Source: Streptomyces rugosispiralis
GTDB taxonomy: Bacteria > Actinomycetota > Actinomycetes > Streptomycetales > Streptomycetaceae
Assembly (NCBI RefSeq): GCF_024505145.1
Contig: NZ_JANIAA010000032.1
Location: 1 to 64,000 of the forward strand
Reading direction: 5' to 3'
DNA: 64,000 bases
In this document: positions 44,601 to 52,133 of the stretch, piece after piece
How positions within the stretch are numbered: position 1 is the first letter of the stretch
Layout of the letters: every line of letters begins with the position of its first letter
Position numbers and translations under genes: made by a program
The notes under the pieces: model-generated
Told to the model about the DNA's origin: nothing
The model's input: only the letters and a program-made list of their open reading frames with translations
Databases searched by the model: none

Positions 44601-44755
44601 GTGGCCGCGACGGCGTCGGGCGGGGTGTCCGTGCCACCCCGCGCCGCGTGGGCACTCGCGGCTCCGGTGAGCGGGGGCAGGGCGGCCAGGGCGCCCGTGA
44701 GGCCGGCGAGGTGCAGGAAGCGGCGGCGGTCGAGGGGCAGGGAGGGGTGCGACAC
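41624..44755 (-). CDS. Tat-exported discoidin-domain protein, putative polysaccharide-active enzyme
   Basis: 1043 residues. The N-terminus DRRRFLHLAGLTGALAALP is a twin-arginine signal with an alanine-rich cleavage region (about residue 35). Residues about 40-430 are helical and rich in W/H/N (GGGEWGRTLFFDTTFQSYF, GLNGGHVGDTKLEEMGLYAQ), resembling an alpha/alpha toroid as in polysaccharide lyases. Two F5/8C discoidin regions lie at about 640-760 and 920-1040 (AVDGDAATRW, AVDGDAHTAW), flanking beta-rich segments. GTG 44755 precedes the twin-arginine motif directly. The catalytic activity is not recognised; binding to glycans through the discoidin domains is a reasonable inference. Confidence 0.75.
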   Translation of the reverse strand: MSHPSLPLDRRRFLHLAGLTGALAALPPLTGAASAHAARGGTDTPPDAVAATYLRVLLDHTRWSETQWDEAQGHYRAKDFGFAVVLGNAVLLTHGTYDAARAGTDRETLERRTLATIRHFAASNRLTGGGEWGRTLFFDTTFQSYFVLAARLLWPDLDTATRKNVETIVREQAAYTVSLGSGDDPASGDWTPNGLNGGHVGDTKLEEMGLYAQTLAPALAWAHDDRRAADWASWYGIWSRNEAGLPPADLANPARVDGVAVAENTARNLYDTFIVENHGSFGPHYQEELWRTSGRNAAHFLAAGRPLPQVLARQPNAQPLWRTLLGVMSDAGEPLMPMVDDREHLYGRDVIPLAFLAQVMRDRAAARAEQELASRLEAYQRYPPEHRLAKFSGEPKYEPEARAEVAISYLLHVWAAASGRPVEALSREEMFEHASGVTDFGTGPGLVSHQSPTAWAGAVTKPGFVKFAWQPGHDDWLFRLSGATPMFLPATAAKVQGRTVRLYESPRDGFDGSATLLRLDGGWAGFATLPTGAVVYASGGTADAEGHLEVHNLTMPGMPGLDGARTYRFEEGEATVRARDTSSGTPAGRVDDLGFTPTTVRHVRMLGVRPDPAYGYSLYAFEARDGAQGADLARGGSATASSADAGKGAPLAVDGDAATRWAVSRADRPRADSWLAVDLGAERRIDRVTLAWESAAGRAYRVQGSMDGRDWKDLATGPRPAVSSRGGWLDVDGRAGLVVRDGRHPIGVYDDRIVLGDGAAAPLLVEGFPGTSAAELRAIARGTAPAAEATEVRTTLTDGHLTLFNLSGESVRTRITIPRTGTDTVVFEGTQRLTADGTSFEAALDAATAVVLPPRFTLTPLTGRRLPPGLLVQVVDGATVRLSGASCTLRVRAQGHSKVAVVRADRTTTVVLDGAAAHPHDDLALGRTVFPTSPLPEGMSDPAAAVDGDAHTAWQPGTRGRMVVDLGAAHMVRLVETEWTAATAPGAKVGFSTDGITYRNAGTLTGRGRVRRLTASETARYVSVEVDGTSHAAVSRLRRLTVR

Positions 44756-44976
44756 GGGATGACACCTCGGAGGCTGGACAACGTTGTCAGAGGAGGGCTG
44801 CCGCACATTCTTCGGCGGTCCCGGTCCGCGCGTCAACGGGTGCGACGTCAGCCGTTCACCGGTTTTCGCGGGGTGCCGTCCGGTCCGGCCCCGCTGCACC
44901 CGATCGAACGCACGCTGAACGCGCGCCTGCTCCGGTGCCGGATGCGGCACCCGCGGCGAACGACGCATGCGCACCG

Positions 44977-45789
44977 TCACCGTGGGACGCCCGACAGCGA
45001 CATCGCCGCCGCCACGACGGTCAGCAGCCCTACGTACGCCCAGGCGTGGACCCGGTCGGGGATGCGCGGTGGGCGCCGCCGCAGCACCCCGATGACCGGC
45101 AGGGCGCCGGCGAGCAGGGCCGCGGCGGCGCCGGGGTCGACGAGGCCCACCAGGTGGATGTGCGCACCGGCGGAGGCCGGGAGCGCGGCGCCGCCGAGCG
45201 AGACCGCGGTGGCCGGGAGCGCGATGGCCAAGGTGAGGGGGTTGGCCAGCGCGCTCGCCACGTGCATCGTGTGCCCGGCGCGCCTCATCGCGGGGACGGT
45301 CATGACGCTGCCCCCCACCCCGAGGAAGGCCGCGACCGCGCCGATCGGGACGCCGAGGACGGCCGGCAGCGGCCGCGGTCCGTCCGCCGGCTCCTCGATG
45401 TGCGCGCGGGGGCGCAGGAAGCCGGGGCGCAGCAGCAGGTCGACGATGGTGATGGCCACATACGCGACGAACAGCCAGCGGACCAGCGCCGCCGGGGCGA
45501 GGCGGGTGGCGAGCGCACCGGCCGTACCTCCGGCCGCCAGCAGGAGGAGCAGCCCCGTGCCGCCGCGGAGGGCGCCGAGCACGCGCCGGGGTGTGACGGC
45601 CGTCGCGAACGCCGCGTTCACCACCATCACCAGTGCCGAGGTGGCGGTCGCCACCCGCATCGCGTCCGCGCCGAGCGCGGCGTCCGCCCACACCACCACC
45701 GGGACCGCGGCGAACCCGCCGCCGAACCCGAACAACACCGTCGTCACTCCGGTGAGGAGCCCGATCCCGATCAATATCGCAACGTCCAC
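44977..45789 (-). CDS. TauE/SafE-family sulfite/anion exporter
   Basis: 270 residues with about eight helices. The N-terminal motif GLLTGVTTVLFGFGGGFAAVPVVVW and the internal repeat AVLGVPIGAVAAFLGVGGSVMTVPAMRRAGH are the two halves of the TauE fold with its G-x-G-G signature. It probably exports sulfite, sulfoacetate or another organic anion. GTG 45789 was chosen because it directly precedes the first helix; longer frames run into the divergent AraC promoter. The AraC gene starts 86 bp away on the other strand. Confidence 0.87.
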   Translation of the reverse strand: MDVAILIGIGLLTGVTTVLFGFGGGFAAVPVVVWADAALGADAMRVATATSALVMVVNAAFATAVTPRRVLGALRGGTGLLLLLAAGGTAGALATRLAPAALVRWLFVAYVAITIVDLLLRPGFLRPRAHIEEPADGPRPLPAVLGVPIGAVAAFLGVGGSVMTVPAMRRAGHTMHVASALANPLTLAIALPATAVSLGGAALPASAGAHIHLVGLVDPGAAAALLAGALPVIGVLRRRPPRIPDRVHAWAYVGLLTVVAAAMSLSGVPR

Positions 45790-45874
45790 GGGACCACCCC
45801 ACCAGGGCCGCCGCCCGTCCCGCATGCGAAGGCCGGCACGGTTCCTTCGCGTCTCGGCCAGTAGGGTGGATCGG

Positions 45875-46717
45875 GTGAGAAACGTCCCCCTGGACGCCGT
45901 CGACCACGTCGATCGGGTCGTCCTGCCGATCGGCACCGACTACCCGCCGGGCCACGTCCTGGACTGGCACGAGCATCGCCGCGCGCAGTTCCTCTACGGC
46001 GCCACCGGGGTCATGGTCGTCGACACCGACGTCGGCACATGGACCGTCCCGCCCGAGCGCGCCGTCCTGATTCCGGCCGCCACCCGGCACCGGGTCCGGA
46101 TGCTGGGGGTGAGCACCCGGAGCCTGTACATCGAGCCGGACGCCGTTCCCTGGTGGCCCGCCACCTGCACGGTCGTGGACGTACCGCCGCTGCTTCGCGA
46201 ACTTCTCGTGAGCGCCGTCGAGTTCGAGGCCGACTACGGCCTGTCGGGGCGGGAAGGGTGCATCGCCGCCCTCCTGCTGCACGAGATCGCCGAGCGCACC
46301 CCGCTCCCCTTCCACGTGGCGATTCCGCCCTCCACCGACCTGGCGGAGCTGTGCCGGGAGTATCTGGCCGCACCGGACGTCGGCGTCACCAACGCGGTCT
46401 GGGCCGGCCGGACGGCCCGGAGTGAACGGGCCTTCACCCGGCGTTTCCGCGCGGAGACCGGAGACAGCCCCGCCGTATGGCGGGCCCGCGCCCGTCTGCT
46501 CGCGGCCGTCCCGCTGCTGCGTACCGCGTCCGTCACCGAGGTCGCCGGCCGCCTCGGCTACGCCTCCCCCGCCGCCTTCACCACCGCCTTCACCCGCGCC
46601 TTCGGCCTGCCGCCGTCCCGTTTCGCCGCCGGTGGCCAGGGCGGTCGCCCCGGCCGTGCGGGCCAGGGGGCTTCTGATGGATCTCCGCGGCGCGAAGATC
46701 CATCAGAAGCCCCCTAG
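45875..46717 (+). CDS. AraC-family transcriptional regulator with cupin domain
   Basis: 280 residues. The N-terminal cupin-like sensor contains DWHEHRRAQFLYGATGVMVVDT and VPPERAVLIPAATRHRV. The C-terminal double helix-turn-helix has ARSERAFTRRFRAETGDSPAVWRARARLLAAVPLL and ASVTEVAGRLGYASPAAFTTAFTRAFGLPPS. TAGGGT lies seven to eight bases before GTG 45875, so the mRNA may be leaderless. It is divergent from the TauE gene, its probable target. The last 17 codons lie in a terminator hairpin, and its stop overlaps the stop of the convergent ABC gene. Confidence 0.9.
   Translation: MRNVPLDAVDHVDRVVLPIGTDYPPGHVLDWHEHRRAQFLYGATGVMVVDTDVGTWTVPPERAVLIPAATRHRVRMLGVSTRSLYIEPDAVPWWPATCTVVDVPPLLRELLVSAVEFEADYGLSGREGCIAALLLHEIAERTPLPFHVAIPPSTDLAELCREYLAAPDVGVTNAVWAGRTARSERAFTRRFRAETGDSPAVWRARARLLAAVPLLRTASVTEVAGRLGYASPAAFTTAFTRAFGLPPSRFAAGGQGGRPGRAGQGASDGSPRREDPSEAP
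46666..46714. terminator. 19-bp perfect hairpin inside the end of the AraC gene
   Basis: GGGGGCTTCTGATGGATCT (46666-46684) pairs perfectly with 46696-46714, with an 11-base loop. It lies within the last codons of the AraC gene and touches the stop codons of both convergent genes (shared CTAG). It should stop transcription from both sides. Confidence 0.8.
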
Positions 46718-49389
46718 TCCCGCATGATCTCGGGCTCGTGCCGGCGCAGCAGCCGGGCCACCACGAAGCCGCAGATCAGTCCGATCGCCAGGAGCACACC
46801 GAGGTCGATGGCCCACTGGGTGACGGTGTGGGCCCACAGCGGGTCGAGATCGTTCGGCTGGTCGAGATTCCAGGGCGGCATGGTGTGCGCGAGGTCGAGT
46901 GTGGTCCCGGCGCCGGCGACCGCCCAGCGGGCGGGCATCAGCCAGCCGACCTGTTCGATGCCCGGGGAGTCGAACAGTTGGAAGAGGACCCCGGTGAAGA
47001 CGACCTGGACGACGGCGAACATCACGAGCAGCGGCATGGTCTTCTCCGGGGTCCGCACCAGCGCGGAGATGACCAGCCCGAACAGCATGGTGGTGAAGCC
47101 CAGCGCGCTGATGACCACGCAGACCTCGACGGCCGTGGGCATGAGCAGCCCCTGGGCGGGCAGTTGACGGGCGGAGAAGCCGATCGCGCAGATGACGACA
47201 CCCTGCATCGCGGTGATCAGACCGAGGACGATCACCTTCGACATCAGATACGCGGATCGGGACAGACCCGTGGCTCTCTCCCGTTCGTAGATCACTCGTT
47301 CCTTGATCAATTCACGTACGGAGTTGGCCGCGCCGGAGAAGCACATGCCGACGACCAGCACCAGCAGAATGGTTCCGGACTCCTGGTTGTAGCGGAAACC
47401 ACTGTCGGCCGGTGGCGGGGCGAGTCCGTATTTCGCCGGGATCAGACAGCTCACTCCGCCCAGCACGGCCGGGAGCAGCAGCATCAGCGCCATGAAGCCC
47501 TTGTCGGAGGCGATGACCGACACATAGCGGCGCATCAGGGTCCACAACTGGCCGAGCCAGCCCTGTGGTTTGGACCGCAGGGCCCGTGCGGGCGGCTGCG
47601 CCGCGGGGGCGCCCGGCTGCTGCGGCGGTACGGCCGAGTCGATCTCCGCCACGCACCGGCCGTACTGCGGGGAAGCCCGCCAGCGCCCGCCCCAGTCGTC
47701 GTCGCGATGGTCCTCGAAGGCGGAGAAGACATCGGCCCAGCTGTCGTGACCGAAGAAGTCCAGGGCCTCGTCCGGGGGACCGAAGTACGCCACGGAGCCA
47801 CCGGGCGCCATGACCAACACCCGGTCGCACAGGGACAGTTCGGCGACCGAATGCGTCACCACCAGCACGGTACGGCCGTCGTCGGCCAGCTCCCGCAGCA
47901 ACTTCATGACGGAACGGTCCAGGCCCGGGTCCAGACCGGAGGTGGGCTCGTCGAGGAAGAGCAGGGAGGGCTTGGTCAGCAGTTCCAGGGCAACGGACAC
48001 CCGTTTGCGCTGACCGCCGGAGAGCGAGGCGACCTTCTTGGTCCGGTGGACGTCGAGTCTGAGCTCCTGGAGCACCTCGTCGATACGGGCCTTGCGCTCG
48101 GCCGCCTTGGTGTCACCGGGAAAGCGGAGCTTGGCGGCGTACTTCAGCGCGGTGTCGACGGTCAGCTCCTTGTGCAGGATGTCATCCTGCGGGACGAGAC
48201 CGATACGGTGGCGCAACTCGGCGAACTGGGCATAGAGATCGCGGTGGTCGTAGAGCACCTGACCGCGGTCGGCGGGCCGGTAGCCGGTGAGTGCGCGCAG
48301 CAGGGTGGACTTCCCGGAGCCCGACGGCCCGATCACCGCGACCAGCGACTTCTCGGAGACGCCGAAGGAGACGTCGTCCAGGATGGTCTTGCCGCGCCCG
48401 ACGGTCACCGTCAGGTCGCGGGCGGTGAAGGAGACCTCACCGGTGTCGACGAACTCCTCCAGCCGGTCTCCGACGAGACGGAAGGCGGAGTGGCCGACCC
48501 CGACGATGTCGTACGGGCCGATGACCTGGCGGCCCACGGGCTGCCCGTTGACATAGGTGCCGTTGTGACTTCCGAGGTCGACGATTTCGAAGCGGCCACC
48601 GGGCAGGGGCCGGAACTCCGCGTGGTGCCGGGAGACATACGGGCCCTCCACCACGAGTTCGTTGTCCTGCGCGCGGCCGATGCGCAGCCGTCGCCCCAGG
48701 TCGAGCCGGTGGACGCCCGAGGGGTCCCGGTCGATGGAAAGGGCCGCGGCGGCCCCCCGGGGACCGCCCGTGGGCCCTTCGGGCCGGTCGGTGCCCCGGT
48801 CGTCGTCCGTGTCTCCGGGAGTTCCGGGAAACGCGGCACGGGCGAGGCCGGCCGCGACGTGGTCGGGGAGGGGCCGGAACAGGTCGTCGCCATGGGCCGC
48901 CGCCCCGGTGGGGGCGCCCGGGGCCGCCCCCGCCCGGGGACCGGGCACCACCGGGGGTGTGACGGGAGCCGCCGCCGACGTGCCCCGATCCGTGGCGCCC
49001 CCGGTGTCGGGACGGGCCTCGCCCTGGGGCGCCCCCGCCCGTATCCGGGCGTCCGCACGCACCTGTTCGTCACCCGCCGCCGCCGAGGCTCCGCTGAACA
49101 TCCCGGTGAAGTCCAGCCGCAAGCCGGTGGAGACGTTTCCCAGCCGGACGATCGAGCCGTGGCCGATCTCCAGCCGCTGGATACGGCGCCCTTCGGCGAA
49201 CGTGCCATTGGCGCTGCCGAGATCCTCGATGACCCACGTCCCGCCGTCGCAACGGATCACGAGGTGCCGCCGGGAGACCCGGCGGTCGATGCACGGGATG
49301 TCGGCCTGCTGATCGCGCCCGATGGTGTAGCTCCGGGACGCGTCCAGGGTCCAGGTGCTTCCAATGGCATGCAGTACAAGTTCCGGCAC
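46714..49389 (-). CDS. FHA-FHA-ABC exporter (Rv1747-like)
   Basis: About 891 residues. FHA domain 1 (about 1-105) has YTIGRDQQADIPC, RRVSRRHLVI and GSANGTF. A Pro/Ala-rich linker (about 105-230) follows. FHA domain 2 (about 235-325) has LRIGRAQDNELVV, YVSRHHAEF and GSHNGTYVNG. The ATPase (about 330-560) has Walker A GPSGSGKST, signature LSGGQRKR and LLFLDEPTSGLD. Six C-terminal helices (ABC2 type) begin after about residue 620. The order matches mycobacterial Rv1747, whose FHA domains read threonine phosphorylation by a kinase. GTG 49389 was chosen because FHA proteins of this type begin PELVL; the frame stays open to 49554. The substrate is unknown, and no kinase gene is adjacent. Confidence 0.9.
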   Translation of the reverse strand: MPELVLHAIGSTWTLDASRSYTIGRDQQADIPCIDRRVSRRHLVIRCDGGTWVIEDLGSANGTFAEGRRIQRLEIGHGSIVRLGNVSTGLRLDFTGMFSGASAAAGDEQVRADARIRAGAPQGEARPDTGGATDRGTSAAAPVTPPVVPGPRAGAAPGAPTGAAAHGDDLFRPLPDHVAAGLARAAFPGTPGDTDDDRGTDRPEGPTGGPRGAAAALSIDRDPSGVHRLDLGRRLRIGRAQDNELVVEGPYVSRHHAEFRPLPGGRFEIVDLGSHNGTYVNGQPVGRQVIGPYDIVGVGHSAFRLVGDRLEEFVDTGEVSFTARDLTVTVGRGKTILDDVSFGVSEKSLVAVIGPSGSGKSTLLRALTGYRPADRGQVLYDHRDLYAQFAELRHRIGLVPQDDILHKELTVDTALKYAAKLRFPGDTKAAERKARIDEVLQELRLDVHRTKKVASLSGGQRKRVSVALELLTKPSLLFLDEPTSGLDPGLDRSVMKLLRELADDGRTVLVVTHSVAELSLCDRVLVMAPGGSVAYFGPPDEALDFFGHDSWADVFSAFEDHRDDDWGGRWRASPQYGRCVAEIDSAVPPQQPGAPAAQPPARALRSKPQGWLGQLWTLMRRYVSVIASDKGFMALMLLLPAVLGGVSCLIPAKYGLAPPPADSGFRYNQESGTILLVLVVGMCFSGAANSVRELIKERVIYERERATGLSRSAYLMSKVIVLGLITAMQGVVICAIGFSARQLPAQGLLMPTAVEVCVVISALGFTTMLFGLVISALVRTPEKTMPLLVMFAVVQVVFTGVLFQLFDSPGIEQVGWLMPARWAVAGAGTTLDLAHTMPPWNLDQPNDLDPLWAHTVTQWAIDLGVLLAIGLICGFVVARLLRRHEPEIMRD

Positions 49390-49691
49390 GTCTGCCCCAA
49401 GTCGGTCGTGTACACCGAGGCCGTCTGCGGGAGAACAGACGACGGCTCGGACGGTTCCTGCGGTTCCGGTGTGCTCCCGGACGTCCCGGGCGCGGATGAG
49501 CGTCATACGGCCCGCGGCGCGAGGTGGCCGACCACCACCGGCCGTTACGGTCATCGCCGGTACGGAAGAGGGCGCGGGACATACAAAGGTTGCCCGTCAT
49601 GGCACTGAGTCGGGGATTCCAACTCAAGGCCATGGGTGTCGGCCGGGACCTCTCTTCCACCGGGAACCGGCCTGGTCTCGCGTCCGCGACG

Positions 49692-50339
49692 TCAGCCGAC
49701 GGAGAGGCCCAGATTGGTCACGTACCAGCGGCCTTCCACGACACCGGCCTCGATCCTGACACCGACCTGATCCTCCTTCACTCCGGTGGAGTGCGACAGG
49801 ACGATGGCCTTCAACGTCTGACCGTCCACGGTGATCTGCTCACCGTCGACTGTCGCCTTCTTGCCGGTGACCGGGACCTCGGCGACCTTCACCGTCGGGG
49901 GGCTCTTCGGCTGGTCGGGCGTGAACGCGGTGTGCATACGGTGAATTTGATCCTTCATCCGTCGCGCCTCCGACCCATCGCCTCCGCACATCGCCTCGGT
50001 GCCGGGCTTCGCGGGAGACCCGCCGGTGGCCGGTGTCGCCATGACCAAGCAGGCCTGCTCGGGACGGTCCTCGACGACCGCGGTCACCCATGCGGCCACC
50101 GCCCCCCGCGCCGTGGACTGGTCACTGGACTGCCCGTTCGGGGGCGAGGTCGCTCCGGAGGTCGAGGGCGAGCCGTTCGCGTCCTTCGTTTCCTTCGTGG
50201 CCTTCGTCTCCTTCGTGTCCTCCGTCTTCGCCGAGTCCGTCGAGCACCCCGCGAGGACTGACACCGCGGCCATCGCACACATGCTGACGATCCAGCCGAC
50301 GGCAGTCTTCTTCGACCTGACCATTCCCACGTCGTTCAC
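49692..50339 (-). CDS. putative lipoprotein
   Basis: 215 residues. An N-terminal hydrophobic stretch ends in the lipobox LAGC (cysteine at about residue 32), followed by a Thr/Lys/Glu-rich flexible spacer (TKETKATKETKD). The C-terminal part (AAWVTAVVEDRPEQACLVM ... EGRWYVTNLGLSVG) resembles small extracellular NTF2/SnoaL-like folds. GTG 50339 has GAGGAA directly upstream. It lies upstream of the FHA-ABC gene on the same strand, with a 302-bp gap in which no other gene is seen. The function is unknown. Confidence 0.8.
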   Translation of the reverse strand: MNDVGMVRSKKTAVGWIVSMCAMAAVSVLAGCSTDSAKTEDTKETKATKETKDANGSPSTSGATSPPNGQSSDQSTARGAVAAWVTAVVEDRPEQACLVMATPATGGSPAKPGTEAMCGGDGSEARRMKDQIHRMHTAFTPDQPKSPPTVKVAEVPVTGKKATVDGEQITVDGQTLKAIVLSHSTGVKEDQVGVRIEAGVVEGRWYVTNLGLSVG

Positions 50340-50407
50340 GCTTCCTCAGTAGTTCCTCATCGGCGTCCTCGATACTCCCCCATGATCAAGGTAGTGGTCG
50401 TTCCGCG

Positions 50408-50722
50408 TCATGCCGGAGCGACCTCCATGTCCATGAGCGGGGCGTACTGCTGCCCGGCGTAGCAGTCGGTGTCATGCGGATCGCCCTGGACGGCCGGGCG
50501 CGGCAGGGAGACCTTGACCGCGAGGGCGAAGGGGTGGTTCACGACGAGGATCTGGTCGGGGTCGGCGCCGTAAAGGGTGGCGAAGAGGTTCTCGTTGAGG
50601 AAGCGGGTGGCGACGAGGGCGTCGTACGCGGCCTGGTCGTGGCACATGAAGTCGAAGGTGAGGGTGAAGGGGCCGGCGTTCTTCGAGCGGATCAGGGAGC
50701 AGTAGTCGAGAAGGGTGGTCAT
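50408..50722 (-). CDS. DUF4387 (AtuA-associated) protein
   Basis: A 104-residue protein reading LLDYCSLIRSKNAGPFTLTFDFMCHDQAAYDAL, the DUF4387 signature, and ending DTDCYAGQQYAPLMDMEVAPA. Members occur next to, or fused to, AtuA/DUF1446 proteins. It follows the DUF1446 gene by four bases on the minus strand, so the two probably form one complex or act in one pathway. Confidence 0.85.
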   Translation of the reverse strand: MTTLLDYCSLIRSKNAGPFTLTFDFMCHDQAAYDALVATRFLNENLFATLYGADPDQILVVNHPFALAVKVSLPRPAVQGDPHDTDCYAGQQYAPLMDMEVAPA

Positions 50723-50726
50723 GGGG

Positions 50727-52088
50727 TCACAGCTCCTCGATGACGGTGCGGAACAGCTCGGTGGGGGTGACGCCGGTGGCGACGTGGTTGAGGGTGAAGC
50801 GGTACAGGGCTCCGCGGTCCGTCTCGGGTGGCGAGTAGGGGTAGGCGAGGGTGGAGACCAGGCCGTCGTACTCGGCGATGGGCAGGTGGCTGCTGGCGTG
50901 GGCGACGAACGTGGCGATGGCGTGGGCGGTCTCCTGGTCGGGTGCGGTGACGGTGATCAGTACGCCGAGTTCGCGCGGGGCGAGCGAATCGGGTTCGCTG
51001 CCGGTGAGGACGGCCCCGGCGCCGTAGAGGCGGTAGTCGATGTCGATGTCGGCGGGGTCGACCTCGCCGTCGAAGACGTCGAGGATCTTGGCGTCGAAGT
51101 AACGCTCGGCCGTCGGCAGGAGCTTGGGCAGGGCGTCGATGACGACGCGGTCGCGCACGCCGCCGATGACGATGGTCTGGTAGCCGACGAGTTCGGCGCC
51201 TTCGAGCTTGTTGGTGTAGCCGTCGGCGGGGAGGTAGCGGGCGCCGCGGACGCGGACGGTTCGTCCGTCGACCGGCTCGTAGGTCGCCTCGGTGGTGTCC
51301 AGCACGCCCGAGGGTTCGGCGATGTGATACGGGTCGGCGTTTTCGTACAGGGTGTGTGCGGCGACCGACCGGGGGGTCAGCCGGGTGCCGGCGGCCAGCG
51401 TGGTGACGTCGAAGTGGTCGTCCCGCACCGTGGCGAGCAGGCCATTGGCGGACGGCGGGATGGCGCAGGCGGCGCCGCACTCGATGGTCTTGGCCATGTG
51501 CCAGGTCAGGCCCGGGTCGGCACCTCGCATCTGGGGCAGGGCGGCGAACAGGGCGGTGTCGCTGGCGCGTCCGGCGAGGATCACGTCGCAGCCGTTCCGT
51601 AGGGCCTCCTGGAGGGGTTCGACGCCCATCATCGCGACGGTGTGGCTGCGTTCGAACAGTTCCCGGTCGATCTCCGGCGCGTTCGCCAGGGGCCGGATCC
51701 GGCCCATGTCGTAGAGGTCCTTCAGGCGCTGGGCCGGCTGGTCGGAGTAGATCAGGCCGAGCTTGAAGCGCAGGTGCTCCTCCGCGGCGAGGGCGCGGGT
51801 GAGGGAGGCGACCTGGTCGACTCCCACGTCACGGCCGGAGGTGCCGCAGGAGCCGATGATCAGCGGCACGCCCAGCTCGGCACGGGCCTTCAGAAGCAGC
51901 CGCAGGTCGCGGGTGACCGCCTGGGCGGACAGCTTCGGGGTGCCCGAGCCGAGGGCGGCGGGCCCGGAGTCGGTGGAGCCGGCGTCGCAGGCGATCACGT
52001 CCGGGCGGGCGGCGAGGCCGCGCGCGAACGCGTCGGCGTCGAACCCGGCACCGAGCGCGCCGGTGGGGGCCAGGATGCGGAGTTCCAC
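50727..52088 (-). CDS. AtuA-like DUF1446 protein
   Basis: 453 residues of the acyclic terpene utilisation AtuA-like family (DUF1446). Key stretches are VIACDAGSTDSGPAALGSG, IIGSCGTSGRDVGVDQVASL and KTIECGAACAIPPSANGLL. The biochemical role of the family is not well defined; it is found in catabolic operons for terpenes or organic acids. GTG 52088 has GAAAGG nine bases upstream; ATG 52127 is an alternative without a clear site. It is cotranscribed with an MFS gene and a DUF4387 gene under a GntR regulator. Confidence 0.85.
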   Translation of the reverse strand: MELRILAPTGALGAGFDADAFARGLAARPDVIACDAGSTDSGPAALGSGTPKLSAQAVTRDLRLLLKARAELGVPLIIGSCGTSGRDVGVDQVASLTRALAAEEHLRFKLGLIYSDQPAQRLKDLYDMGRIRPLANAPEIDRELFERSHTVAMMGVEPLQEALRNGCDVILAGRASDTALFAALPQMRGADPGLTWHMAKTIECGAACAIPPSANGLLATVRDDHFDVTTLAAGTRLTPRSVAAHTLYENADPYHIAEPSGVLDTTEATYEPVDGRTVRVRGARYLPADGYTNKLEGAELVGYQTIVIGGVRDRVVIDALPKLLPTAERYFDAKILDVFDGEVDPADIDIDYRLYGAGAVLTGSEPDSLAPRELGVLITVTAPDQETAHAIATFVAHASSHLPIAEYDGLVSTLAYPYSPPETDRGALYRFTLNHVATGVTPTELFRTVIEEL

Positions 52089-52133
52089 GAGGTGGTGCCT
52101 TTCGTCGTAGCGGGGAGCGGATGTCATGAGGTC

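Noticed and set aside
46738..49608. Long open frame on the plus strand opposite the FHA-ABC gene
   Set aside because: Composition is Gln/Gly/His/Asp-rich as in antisense shadows; the minus strand encodes complete FHA and ABC motifs.
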